32,724 bases of DNA from Bacteroidota bacterium (GTDB taxonomy: Bacteria > Bacteroidota > Ignavibacteria > Tepidaquicellales > Tepidaquicellaceae). The stretch covers positions 1 to 32,724 of the forward strand of contig JAJTBN010000008.1 of NCBI GenBank assembly GCA_021286895.1, read 5' to 3'. The translations under genes were made by a program, and so were the position numbers. A model generated the notes under the pieces. The model ran no database searches, was not told the origin of the DNA, and worked only from the letters and a program-made list of their open reading frames with translations. Each line of letters opens with the position of its first letter. Position 1 is the first letter of the stretch. Shown one piece after another: positions 23,106 to 31,376 of the stretch.

Positions 23106-23330
23106 ATGTCAGCAGATTCCACAGGTACAGACTCAAAAAAAGCCAATCCTCTTTTATCGGTTCTGGCGGTATTATGTTTTTTAGGAGCAATAATTACATT
23201 CGTACCATACAAGAATATAGACGACGCCTGCATGCTGGGATATAAGGCGCTCTGCGCTTTCACCCCCGTAAGTTCACTGGTGCTGATTGTGGCAGGAGCC
23301 GCTTTCTGGATGTTCAGGAAAAAATTCTGA
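23106..23330 (+). CDS. Small two-helix membrane protein
   Basis: A 74-residue protein. After a hydrophilic N-terminus of about 14 residues there are two hydrophobic segments, about 16-34 (LLSVLAVLCFLGAIITFVP) and 52-70 (FTPVSSLVLIVAGAAFWMF), ending in a basic FRKKF, which suggests an inner-membrane hairpin with the C-terminus in the cytoplasm. A good ribosome site (TTAGGAGA) lies seven bases before the ATG, which supports it as a real gene despite its size. It converges on kdpE, with 5 bases between stops. Function unknown. Confidence 0.65.
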   Translation: MSADSTGTDSKKANPLLSVLAVLCFLGAIITFVPYKNIDDACMLGYKALCAFTPVSSLVLIVAGAAFWMFRKKF

Positions 23331-23335
23331 TAAGG

Positions 23336-24019
23336 CTATTCTGTCATTTTCATCCTGTAGCCGATTCCTGATTCCGTGACAAAAATATCGGGAGAGGAGG
23401 GATTTTTTTCGAGTTTCTTCCTGAGTTGGGCTATATAAACCCTCAGGTACTGTACTTCGTCCGAAAACGGTTTGCCCCATACTTCTTTAAGTATATAACC
23501 GTGAGTTATCACCTTTCCCGCATTGCGTATAAATAGCGAAAGAAGTGAAAATTCCGTGGAAGTAAGTTTAACGGTTTTTCCTTCTTTTCTCACTTCCCGC
23601 GTCGAGAAATCGACCTCAAGGACGCCGTTCCTGAACAGCGGCGATTTTTCTTCCGGGCGGTAAAATCTCAGACAGGCTCTTATGCGCGCGAGAAGTTCGC
23701 CCGTGTTAAAGGGCTTTGTAACGTAATCATTGGCGCCCGAATCCAGAGCGGCGATTATATCCTTCTCCGAATTCCTTACTGAAAGTATTATGACGGGGAC
23801 TTCCTGAAACTCCCGGATTTTCTTAATCAGACTTAAACCGTCCTCATCGGGAAGCCCGAGATCGAGCAGTATAAGGGACGGCCGGCAGTTAACCGATTCC
23901 TGCAGCCCTTCCTTCGCGTCCGCCGCAAGAAACACTTTATAACCGGAATCCTCAAGGCTTATCCTAAGAAGCCGCCGTATCTGTATTTCGTCGTCTATGA
24001 CAAGTATGACGTCATTCAT
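23336..24019 (-). CDS. kdpE: Response regulator KdpE
   Basis: A 227-residue OmpR-family response regulator. The receiver domain shows the acidic pair Asp9-Asp10, phospho-acceptor Asp53 (LILLDLGLPDEDG) and the conserved Lys in YVTKPFNTGELLARI. The C-terminal winged helix reads LTSTEFSLLSLFIRNAGKVITHGYIL ... LRVYIAQLRKKLE. In the family KdpE, phosphorylated by KdpD, activates transcription of the kdp operon when potassium is limiting. It is the last gene of the operon, one base after kdpD, so the regulator pair should be autoregulated with the transporter if the operon is transcribed as one unit. Confidence 0.95.
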   Translation of the reverse strand: MNDVILVIDDEIQIRRLLRISLEDSGYKVFLAADAKEGLQESVNCRPSLILLDLGLPDEDGLSLIKKIREFQEVPVIILSVRNSEKDIIAALDSGANDYVTKPFNTGELLARIRACLRFYRPEEKSPLFRNGVLEVDFSTREVRKEGKTVKLTSTEFSLLSLFIRNAGKVITHGYILKEVWGKPFSDEVQYLRVYIAQLRKKLEKNPSSPDIFVTESGIGYRMKMTE

Positions 24020-24020
24020 T

Positions 24021-26660
24021 TTACCGGGGAAGTTTTATCGTAAATTTCAGTCCGCCCGATTTCAGATTCAATGCGTTTATTGTTCCTTTGTGCGCCTCCA
24101 CTATTCCCTTTGTGATTGAAAGTCCAAGACCCGTTCCCCCTGTGTTCTTTCTGTCGATTCTGTAGAATTTATCGAATATATGCTCAATATCGCTTTCAGG
24201 CGCCCCGGGTCCGTTATCTGAAATTGAAATGCTAACGCTTGACGTGTCGAATGAAAATTCTATTTTAACCGCAGCGCCGTTATGTGTGTACATATCAGCG
24301 TTCCTGAGAATATTAATCAATGCCTGCTCAAGCAGATTGTAGTCCGCCGAAATTAGCGGCATGTCTTCGGGCACAACGATGTCAATATTCTTAACCGATT
24401 TTTTTATTCCCGATTTCTCGACAGCGGTATTCGCTAAATCGCCCGCGTCGCAGGGTTTCAGGCTTACGATAAGCCGTCCGCTTTCGAGACGTGCCATATC
24501 GAGAAGATTCCCTACGAGTGTGTTGAGCCTCTCGGAGGCTGTGTTTATTTCTCCGTAAAGTTCCCTGACCGGTTCATCTTTCATATTTTCCTTTTCAAGC
24601 AGATAACTTACCGCTCCCATTATTGCGGCTATAGGAGTCTTAAGTTCGTGAGATATGCTGTCGAAAAGTGTCTTGTAAAGTTTCTCCGATTCTTCAAGTA
24701 TCATCGCACGTCCGGCTTTTTTATTCAGCAGTTCCCTTTCCACTGCGGAACCCGTTTGTTTCAGAAAGTTCTCAAGAAGAGATTCCTGCTCCAAGTAAGA
24801 ATTCCTGTCTTTAAACTTTACCGCGGCGACACCGTAAGTATCCCTCGGACCGTTAAGCGGATAATAAACGTATTCGGCGAACGGAAGAGAATCCGTAAAC
24901 CTGCCGGCTTTTCTGCCGTTCGAAAACACCCATTCCGCAACGCTCAGTTCTTTTGTTGAAAGACCGGTAACCGTCGTATTCTCAAGTTTTCCGCCGGATT
25001 CAGAGAGCAGTATAAAAGAATCGGCGCTGAAAACTTTCTTTATGTTCTTTACCGATTCGCTGACAGCCTCGGGTATTCCTTCGGCTTTCGAAAGGTCGTT
25101 GGCAAGACTGTACAGCGCCACAGCTCTTTCCTCCCTCTGTTTCATGACTTTTTCACGCTGCCTTATGCGCGTTGTAAGCACTCCTGTTACGAGCGCTATT
25201 ACAAGAAATGCGATGAACATAAGTATGTCCTCGCTCCTGCTGATGAGGAACGTAAATCTCGGAGGAACGAAAAAATAATTCCAAATCACCGGGCTAATAA
25301 CCGCGGCAAGCAGTACGGGACCAGGACCCATTATCAGCGGAAGAAGAGAGACTACAAGCAGAAGTATAAGCGCGACTGTCTGATAACCCATGTAAACGCT
25401 CAGCGGATAACAAAGAAGCGCGACGGCAAATACAAAACCCGCGGATATAAGATATTGCTTTATTCCTGACTGTGGCGCGGGCAGCCTGAACCCGGCTCCT
25501 GTTTCTCCGTTTACAGAACTTCCGGAAACTACGAAGACATCTATGCTGCCGCTTTCTTTAAGAAGACGGCTTGTAGTGCCGGGTACGAACAAGCGGGAAA
25601 AGAAACTTTTTTCCCCCGACTTGCCTATGACTATAAGCGTGGCGTTTTCATTCTTTGCCGTTCTGACAATTCCCTTCACAATATCGACATCAGACGTTAC
25701 TACAATCTCGGCGCCCAGTTCTCTCGCAAGTTCTATATTCCTGTTCAGCATCACTCTGTTTTTTTCATCGACCGGCTCCGGCGTTTCAACATGCACCGCT
25801 ATCCATGTCGCGTCCATCGTGTACGAGACCCGGCGCGCCCATCTAATCAGTTCGGCGGAATCGGGGCTTGAGCTTATTCCGGTCAGTATTCTCTGAGCCG
25901 TTTTCCACGGTCCCTGAATCCTGTTGCTCTGCATATAATCGCGCACCTGCCTGTCAACCCTATCGGCCGCGAGCCTTAGCGAAAGTTCTCTCAGAGCGCT
26001 TAAGTTTCCTCTCCTGAAAAAATTCTCCACCGCTTCCTTTGACTTGTCGGCTGTGTATACTTTTCCGTCCGAAAGTCTCTGGAGAAGTTCTTCGGGCGAT
26101 ATGTCCACAAGTTCTATTTCATCAGCCGTTTCCAGTATCGAATCGGGCACTGTTTCGTTTATCCTGATTCCGGTAATTTTACTTACCGTATCGGAAAGAC
26201 TTTCTATGTGCTGCACGTTAAGCGCCGTGTAAACATCTATGCCGTTATCGAGAAGTTCAAGCACGTCAAGATATCTTTTGTTGTGCCTGCTTCCCGGCGC
26301 GTTCGTATGAGCCAGTTCATCGACAACGACAAGTCCCGGTTTTTTCTCAAGCGCGGTGTCGAGATCGAATTCGGTTAATTCAATTCCCTTGTATGAGATA
26401 ATTTTTCTCGGCAGTTGAGGAAGATAGAACAGCAAAAATTCAGTTTCGGCTCTGCCGTGTGTTTCGACAAAACCTATCAGCGTGTCTATGCCCTTTCCGT
26501 GCGCCTTGGCCGCGTCCTGTAACATCGAAAATGTCTTACCGACACCCGCGCACATGCCGATATAGATTTTAAGTTTGCCCTTTTGATGATGCCGTTCAGA
26601 GATATTAATCTGCCTCAGCAGTTCATCAGGGTCAGGTCTGGACTCGTCTTCCATGTTCAC
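24021..26660 (-). CDS. kdpD: Sensor histidine kinase KdpD
   Basis: An 879-residue membrane sensor kinase of nearly the length of the E. coli protein. Domains in order: KdpD N-terminal domain with Walker A GMCAGVGKT (residues 35-43) and the VVVDELAHTN box (Walker B-like), a universal stress protein-like domain (about 245-375), four membrane helices (about 400-500), a GAF-like linker, the dimerisation/phosphoacceptor domain with His671 in SISHELKTP, and an ATPase domain with DNGPGAPESDIEHIFDKFYR and GTGLGLSI. It phosphorylates KdpE. GTG at 26660 overlaps the kdpC stop; ATG at 26654 is an equally possible start. Confidence 0.96.
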   Translation of the reverse strand: MNMEDESRPDPDELLRQINISERHHQKGKLKIYIGMCAGVGKTFSMLQDAAKAHGKGIDTLIGFVETHGRAETEFLLFYLPQLPRKIISYKGIELTEFDLDTALEKKPGLVVVDELAHTNAPGSRHNKRYLDVLELLDNGIDVYTALNVQHIESLSDTVSKITGIRINETVPDSILETADEIELVDISPEELLQRLSDGKVYTADKSKEAVENFFRRGNLSALRELSLRLAADRVDRQVRDYMQSNRIQGPWKTAQRILTGISSSPDSAELIRWARRVSYTMDATWIAVHVETPEPVDEKNRVMLNRNIELARELGAEIVVTSDVDIVKGIVRTAKNENATLIVIGKSGEKSFFSRLFVPGTTSRLLKESGSIDVFVVSGSSVNGETGAGFRLPAPQSGIKQYLISAGFVFAVALLCYPLSVYMGYQTVALILLLVVSLLPLIMGPGPVLLAAVISPVIWNYFFVPPRFTFLISRSEDILMFIAFLVIALVTGVLTTRIRQREKVMKQREERAVALYSLANDLSKAEGIPEAVSESVKNIKKVFSADSFILLSESGGKLENTTVTGLSTKELSVAEWVFSNGRKAGRFTDSLPFAEYVYYPLNGPRDTYGVAAVKFKDRNSYLEQESLLENFLKQTGSAVERELLNKKAGRAMILEESEKLYKTLFDSISHELKTPIAAIMGAVSYLLEKENMKDEPVRELYGEINTASERLNTLVGNLLDMARLESGRLIVSLKPCDAGDLANTAVEKSGIKKSVKNIDIVVPEDMPLISADYNLLEQALINILRNADMYTHNGAAVKIEFSFDTSSVSISISDNGPGAPESDIEHIFDKFYRIDRKNTGGTGLGLSITKGIVEAHKGTINALNLKSGGLKFTIKLPR

Positions 26661-27226
26661 AATTTATCTAACTCAACATTTAATTCAAGCACATTTATTA
26701 CGGGCTCGCCGAGAATACCGAACTGCGGTTTTTCAAGCATGGAATTTATCAACTCGTTTAATCTTTTCCTTTTGTCCTCGTCAAACTTCCGCGCATTTGA
26801 AATCCTCTCTGACTGCAGCCGGGCGTTTTCAAGACTGATATGCGGGTCCAGCCCGCTTCCCGAAGAAAATAAGGCATCGGATGGCGCGTGAATGTTTTTA
26901 TCAAGACCGTTTTGCAAGACATAGACAGCCTCAAGTGAATCCGATATATTTTTCAACTGTTTGCTCGTCGGACCGAGATTGCTGCCTCCCGACGGAAGAG
27001 GATTGCAATTGACAGCCGAAGGACGCGGATGAAAATATATGGTACTGTCAAAGTTCTGTTCTATCAGTTCTGAACCGATAATCTTTCCGCCGCGTTCAAT
27101 CAGGCTTCCGCTTGTTTTATACGGAAACATTAATCTGCCCGCCGCGAATATTATGAAAGGGTAAATTATTCCCGTAACCAGAGTCATTGCAAGAAGGAGT
27201 TTTATTGAAACGAATAATTTTTTCAT
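26657..27226 (-). CDS. kdpC: Potassium-transporting ATPase KdpC subunit
   Basis: A 189-residue subunit with one N-terminal membrane helix (about residues 8-30, [20 protein letters not shown]) and a periplasmic domain. Characteristic pieces are [22 protein letters not shown] and [22 protein letters not shown], both diagnostic of KdpC. KdpC stabilises the KdpFABC complex and assists its ATP-driven potassium uptake. Length matches the family (about 190). The 5' end overlaps kdpB by 4 bases and the 3' end overlaps kdpD by 4 bases (GTGA), so translation is coupled on both sides. Confidence 0.96.
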   Translation of the reverse strand: MKKLFVSIKLLLAMTLVTGIIYPFIIFAAGRLMFPYKTSGSLIERGGKIIGSELIEQNFDSTIYFHPRPSAVNCNPLPSGGSNLGPTSKQLKNISDSLEAVYVLQNGLDKNIHAPSDALFSSGSGLDPHISLENARLQSERISNARKFDEDKRKRLNELINSMLEKPQFGILGEPVINVLELNVELDKL

Positions 27227-29307
27227 ACGAGTTTTAAAAAATTAATCAGCAAATCTATTAATTTAATGCCGATGAACGGAGCGATTATTCCGCCGAAACC
27301 GTATATCAACAGATTTTTTTTCAGAATCGCGGATGCGCCTATCGGATTGTATTTGACTCCTTTAAGTGCAAGAGGAACAAGCATAACAATTATAAGCGCG
27401 TTGAATATTACCGCGCTGAGAATCGCGCTTTCGGGCGAACCGAGGTTCATAATGTTCAATGATTCAAGCGGACCTTTGTGTCCCGGCAAAACGTACAAAG
27501 CAAAGAACATCGCCGGAAGTATCGCGAAATATTTCGCTACGTCGTTTGCAATGCTGAATGTAGTAAGCGCGCCTCTTGTCATTAGAAGCTGCTTTCCGAC
27601 TTCCACAACCTCGATAAGTTTCGTCGGGTTGCTGTCAAGGTCAACCATGTTTCCGGCTTCTCTCGCCGCCTGCGTTCCTGTATTCATGGCGATTCCGACA
27701 TCAGCCTGCGCGAGAGCCGGCGCGTCGTTCGTGCCGTCCCCTATCATTCCTACGAGATGGCCTTTTGACTGCTCTGACCTGATGCATACAAGTTTGTCTT
27801 CCGGCTTCGCTTCGGAAATGAAATCGTCGACTCCAGCCTCGGCGGCTATCGCTGCCGCCGTTACAGGATTATCCCCTGTTATCATTATCGTTTTTATTCC
27901 CATTTTCCGAAGATGCGCGAACCTGTCCCTTATTCCGCCCTTCACTATGTCTTTAAGCCTTATGACGCCCAGCACTTTGCTGTTCTCGGCAACTACGAGC
28001 GGGGTGCATCCTTCCGATGCAACCTGTTTAACCTTATCGTATGTTTCTTCGGGTACACTTCCGCCGGCCGATTCAACGAATCTTTCTATCGCGTCCAGCG
28101 AGCCTTTTCTTATATTTCTGTGCTTTCCCGTATCGGAATAAAGATTAATACCGCTCATTCTCGTCTCCGCTGAGAACTTAACATAAGTTGCATTCTCGGA
28201 ATGAATGTCTTTCGTTTTTATGCTGAAATTATCCTTGACGTATTTTATTATTGAGCGTCCCTCCGGAGTGTCGTCGGAAAGCGACGATAAAAGCGCGGCA
28301 TTTGCAAGTACAGCGGCGTCAACTCCGTTAAGCGGTATCAGTCCGGAAGCCATCCTGTTGCCGAGAGTAATAGTTCCTGTTTTATCGAGCAGAAGAACAT
28401 CGAGGTCACCTGCGGCTTCAATCGCGCGGCCGCTCATCGCAATCACGTTCCTTTTTATCATTCTGTCCATGCCGCTTATTCCTATCGCGCTAAGCAATCC
28501 GCCGATTGTCGTCGGAATAAGGCATACGAGAAGCGCTACGAGTACCGGTATTGTGATGTTTTGCGAGGCATTCAGTCCGGAGGAAACCATTCCGTAGTCA
28601 TAATAAAACGGAAGAGTCGCTACGGCAAGAAGAAAAATCACAGTCAGACCCGCAAGAAGTATTGTAAGAGCAATTTCATTCGGAGTCTTCTGCCGTTTTG
28701 CTCCTTCAATAAGCGAGATTATTTTATCCATGAAAGTAAACCCCGGGTCGGATACTATTCTTATTTTTATACTGTCGCTCAGCACTTTCGTGCCGCCTGT
28801 AACAGCGCTTCTGTCTCCTCCTGATTCCCGTATTACCGGAGCCGATTCTCCCGTTATTGCCGATTCGTCAACGCTTGCTATTCCTTTAATGATTTCACCG
28901 TCAGCGGGTATCGTGTCGCCTGCTTCGCAAATAACGACATCGCCTTTACGAAGGTCGTCGGCATTAATTTCAAACATAGCGATACCCATCACTTTTTTGG
29001 CGATAATCTGTTTCTTGTTTTTCCTCAGGGAATCAGCCTGCGCTTTACCCCGCCCTTCAGCCACCGCTTCGGCAAAATTCGCGAACAGCACCGTAAACCA
29101 CAGCCACAAAGATATCTGTAGAACAAAGCCGGAATACTTTCCGCCGAACATTCCGCCGAAGAAAATAACAGTGGTTATGACCGCACATACCTCTACTATA
29201 AACATAACAGGATTTTTTACAAGTGCGGAAGGATTAAGTTTCACGAAAGAATCCGTTACGGCCTTTAAGAATATTTCTCTCGATATTAATTTATTTTTCT
29301 TTTTCAT
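27223..29307 (-). CDS. kdpB: Potassium-transporting P-type ATPase KdpB subunit
   Basis: A 694-residue P-type ATPase, the energy-coupling subunit of KdpFABC in the inner membrane. Visible motifs are the actuator loop ITGES, the phosphorylation site DKTGT with Asp308 ([12 protein letters not shown]), the hinge [44 protein letters not shown] (in several parts) and the KdpB-type membrane helix [17 protein letters not shown]. Length is close to the E. coli subunit (682). It begins one base after kdpA and overlaps kdpC by 4 bases. No residue expected for activity is missing in the motifs I checked. Confidence 0.97.
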   Translation of the reverse strand: MKKKNKLISREIFLKAVTDSFVKLNPSALVKNPVMFIVEVCAVITTVIFFGGMFGGKYSGFVLQISLWLWFTVLFANFAEAVAEGRGKAQADSLRKNKKQIIAKKVMGIAMFEINADDLRKGDVVICEAGDTIPADGEIIKGIASVDESAITGESAPVIRESGGDRSAVTGGTKVLSDSIKIRIVSDPGFTFMDKIISLIEGAKRQKTPNEIALTILLAGLTVIFLLAVATLPFYYDYGMVSSGLNASQNITIPVLVALLVCLIPTTIGGLLSAIGISGMDRMIKRNVIAMSGRAIEAAGDLDVLLLDKTGTITLGNRMASGLIPLNGVDAAVLANAALLSSLSDDTPEGRSIIKYVKDNFSIKTKDIHSENATYVKFSAETRMSGINLYSDTGKHRNIRKGSLDAIERFVESAGGSVPEETYDKVKQVASEGCTPLVVAENSKVLGVIRLKDIVKGGIRDRFAHLRKMGIKTIMITGDNPVTAAAIAAEAGVDDFISEAKPEDKLVCIRSEQSKGHLVGMIGDGTNDAPALAQADVGIAMNTGTQAAREAGNMVDLDSNPTKLIEVVEVGKQLLMTRGALTTFSIANDVAKYFAILPAMFFALYVLPGHKGPLESLNIMNLGSPESAILSAVIFNALIIVMLVPLALKGVKYNPIGASAILKKNLLIYGFGGIIAPFIGIKLIDLLINFLKLV

Positions 29308-29308
29308 T

Positions 29309-30997
29309 TCAGAATAATACCCCCTGTCCCATTAATATGTGTTCCGCTATCGGTCCGAGGCAGAGCGCCGGAAAGAAAGTGAGAGCCCCCACTATTAATA
29401 TGACGCCTGTAAGCAAAAGTGCAAAAACGTAATTGTCCGTCCTGAAAGTCCCGGCGCTTACAGGTGAAATATTCTTCTTACCCAGGTTCCCCGCTATTAC
29501 CATAACTGGAATAATAACGCCGAATCTTCCCACAAGCATCGCTATTCCCGTGAGAATGTTGTAGAAAACAGTGTTCGCGTTAAGACCGGCAAAGGCGCTT
29601 CCGTTGTTACCTACAGCGGATGAGAACGTGTACAGGATTTCTGAAAACCCGTGCGGACCGGAATTAAGCGCCGACGACGTGCCCTGAGTGAGCACCGACG
29701 CCGCGGCCGTAAACATTAGTATAACAGCGCTTTGTATCAGTACGGCAATTATTGCCATTTTAATTTCGAGCGCTTCTATTTTCTTGCCGAGATACTCCGG
29801 CGTCCGGCCTACCATGAGACCGGCTATGAATACGGTTATAAAAATAAATATTAGCATACCGTAAAGTCCCGAGCCGACGCCTCCGAAAATTATTTCCCCG
29901 AGCATAATGTTTACGAGAGCGACCATTCCGGCAAGCGGAGAAAGACTTGAATGCATTGCGTTTACGGCTCCGCATGAAACGTCGGTGGTTATAGTCGAAA
30001 ACAATACGCTGTTAACTGTTCCGAATCTCAATTCCTTTCCTTCAAGCAGTGAAGCAGTGTTCAGAGCCGGGTTATAAGAAAGTTCAGAGAAAATCGAAAC
30101 AGCGAATCCCGAAACAAGCAGGAACATCATCACTCCAAAAATTATCCAGCCTTCTTTTTTCGAACCCGCTTTAAGTCCGTACGCGTAAGTCAGCGCGGCA
30201 GGAATAATAAGTATGCAAAACATTTCAATAAAATTCGAAAAGGGAGTTGGATTCTCGAACGGATGCGCGCTGTTGGAATTGAAAAATCCGCCGCCGTTTG
30301 TTCCCAGCATTTTTATCGCGACCTGAGAAGCCGCCGGCCCCATAGGTATTGTCTGCGAAATACCTTCAAGCGTAGTTACGTTCAGGTACTGACTGAAATT
30401 CTGTATTACACCCTGACCCATAAGCAGGACTGAGACGATAACCGACCCGGGAATCAGAATATAAAGAACAGAACGGACTAGGTCCTTCCAGAAATTTCCG
30501 AGGTTTTCGCTTTTCCTCGAAGTTATCCCTCTGGAAAGAGCGAGTATTACCGTTATTCCTGTCGCGGCGCTGAGAAAGTTCTGAACTGCAAGTCCGGACA
30601 TCTGCACGGCATAACTCATTGTTGTTTCCCCGGCGTACGCCTGCCAGTTTGTGTTTGTCACAAAACTCACCGCTGTATTGAAAGCAAGATCCCATGGCAC
30701 ACTACCGAATCCCTGCGGGTTCAGCGGAAGAAGATTCTGGAATATCTGAAGCAGGAATAATAGCATCATACCTGCAAAATTGAACGCAAGAACTGACCAC
30801 AGGTATGTCTTCCAGTTCATTTCCTCGTCTTGTCTTATACCGCATATTCGGTAAATCAGGGTCTCCGCCGCTTTGATAAATCCGGGTATTTTAATTTTTC
30901 CCTCAAAGACCCTAAACAAATATCTGCCAGCCGGCGGCGTCAGCAGCGTTACCGTTAGCAGCAGGAATGCAGGCTGTATGAAATATTTTATATCCAT
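29309..30997 (-). CDS. kdpA: Potassium-transporting ATPase KdpA subunit (channel-like)
   Basis: A 562-residue integral membrane protein related to K+ channels and transporters, forming the selective entry path of KdpFABC. The selectivity-filter segments are recognisable: [64 protein letters not shown] and [19 protein letters not shown]. About ten membrane helices can be drawn, as in the family (E. coli length 557). The start is four bases after the kdpF stop. Confidence 0.97.
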   Translation of the reverse strand: MDIKYFIQPAFLLLTVTLLTPPAGRYLFRVFEGKIKIPGFIKAAETLIYRICGIRQDEEMNWKTYLWSVLAFNFAGMMLLFLLQIFQNLLPLNPQGFGSVPWDLAFNTAVSFVTNTNWQAYAGETTMSYAVQMSGLAVQNFLSAATGITVILALSRGITSRKSENLGNFWKDLVRSVLYILIPGSVIVSVLLMGQGVIQNFSQYLNVTTLEGISQTIPMGPAASQVAIKMLGTNGGGFFNSNSAHPFENPTPFSNFIEMFCILIIPAALTYAYGLKAGSKKEGWIIFGVMMFLLVSGFAVSIFSELSYNPALNTASLLEGKELRFGTVNSVLFSTITTDVSCGAVNAMHSSLSPLAGMVALVNIMLGEIIFGGVGSGLYGMLIFIFITVFIAGLMVGRTPEYLGKKIEALEIKMAIIAVLIQSAVILMFTAAASVLTQGTSSALNSGPHGFSEILYTFSSAVGNNGSAFAGLNANTVFYNILTGIAMLVGRFGVIIPVMVIAGNLGKKNISPVSAGTFRTDNYVFALLLTGVILIVGALTFFPALCLGPIAEHILMGQGVLF

Positions 30998-31001
30998 CTC
31001 A

Positions 31002-31091
31002 TTAGAATTTTTCAGGTTTGATTATAACATAGAACAGATACGCCAGCAGAACCAGCGCCGCTATCAAACCCGTAATGTACTCCGTATCCAT
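31002..31091 (-). CDS. kdpF: KdpF small regulatory subunit
   Basis: A 29-residue single-span membrane peptide immediately upstream of kdpA: MDTEYITGLIAALVLLAYLF, then YVIIKPEKF and TAA. Size, the hydrophobic span followed by a polar xxPEKF-type tail, and its position as first gene before kdpA match KdpF, which stabilises the KdpFABC complex. The gene is short enough to be missed by automatic gene callers. The ATG is at 31091-31089 and there is no strong ribosome site. Confidence 0.88.
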   Translation of the reverse strand: MDTEYITGLIAALVLLAYLFYVIIKPEKF

Positions 31092-31376
31092 TTACTTTTT
31101 TGTTCAAAAATACCTTTTAACTTATAAGTAAAAAATAAAATGGATACTAAAACGCATAAAGATTTTATAAAAACGCGGGTACTGCGCGTTAGAAGACGCT
31201 TTTCCGGACTTTATTACAAGGCTCCGGTACCGGAAAATAGGGATAAATTTTTCCCTTTTTTGTTACCCCCCTTGGGGGTATTTTTTTAGTGAAAAATGAA
31301 TGACGTTCCCGGAACAAGGAACATAATCTTCCGGAGATGCGTATAAAAAGCAGATACAATCTGAAAGGATACTGCG
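31092..31376. promoter_or_regulatory. Divergent intergenic region of kdpF and the DUF6600-like gene
   Basis: 285 bases that should hold the kdp promoter and the promoter of the DUF6600-like gene. It contains inverted repeats: TTTTCCGG (31200-31207) with CCGGAAAA (31230-31237), a 12-bp palindrome TCCGGTACCGGA (31223-31234), a small stem AGGGA/TCCCT (31240-31256), and a strong terminator at 31264-31287. A Shine-Dalgarno sequence GAAAGGA lies before the ATG at 31377. No KdpE site can be assigned by eye. Confidence 0.5.
31264..31287 (+). terminator. Orphan terminator upstream of the DUF6600-like gene
   Basis: Stem TACCCCC (31264-31270), loop CTT, GGGGGTA (31274-31280), then seven T. It is oriented on the + strand, yet no recognised + strand gene lies upstream of it; the minus strand version has no T tract. 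It may end a short leader or small RNA. Confidence 0.72.

Noticed and set aside
27266-28141. 291-codon open frame on the + strand opposite kdpB
   Set aside because: It lies wholly inside the well-supported kdpB gene and its product is hydrophobic Ser/Pro-rich sequence of the kind produced by reading an ATPase gene backwards. No family or start signal supports it.
31140-31289. 50-codon open frame ending inside the orphan terminator
   Set aside because: The composition looks non-coding and the last codons are the terminator hairpin itself. Kept only as part of the intergenic finding.
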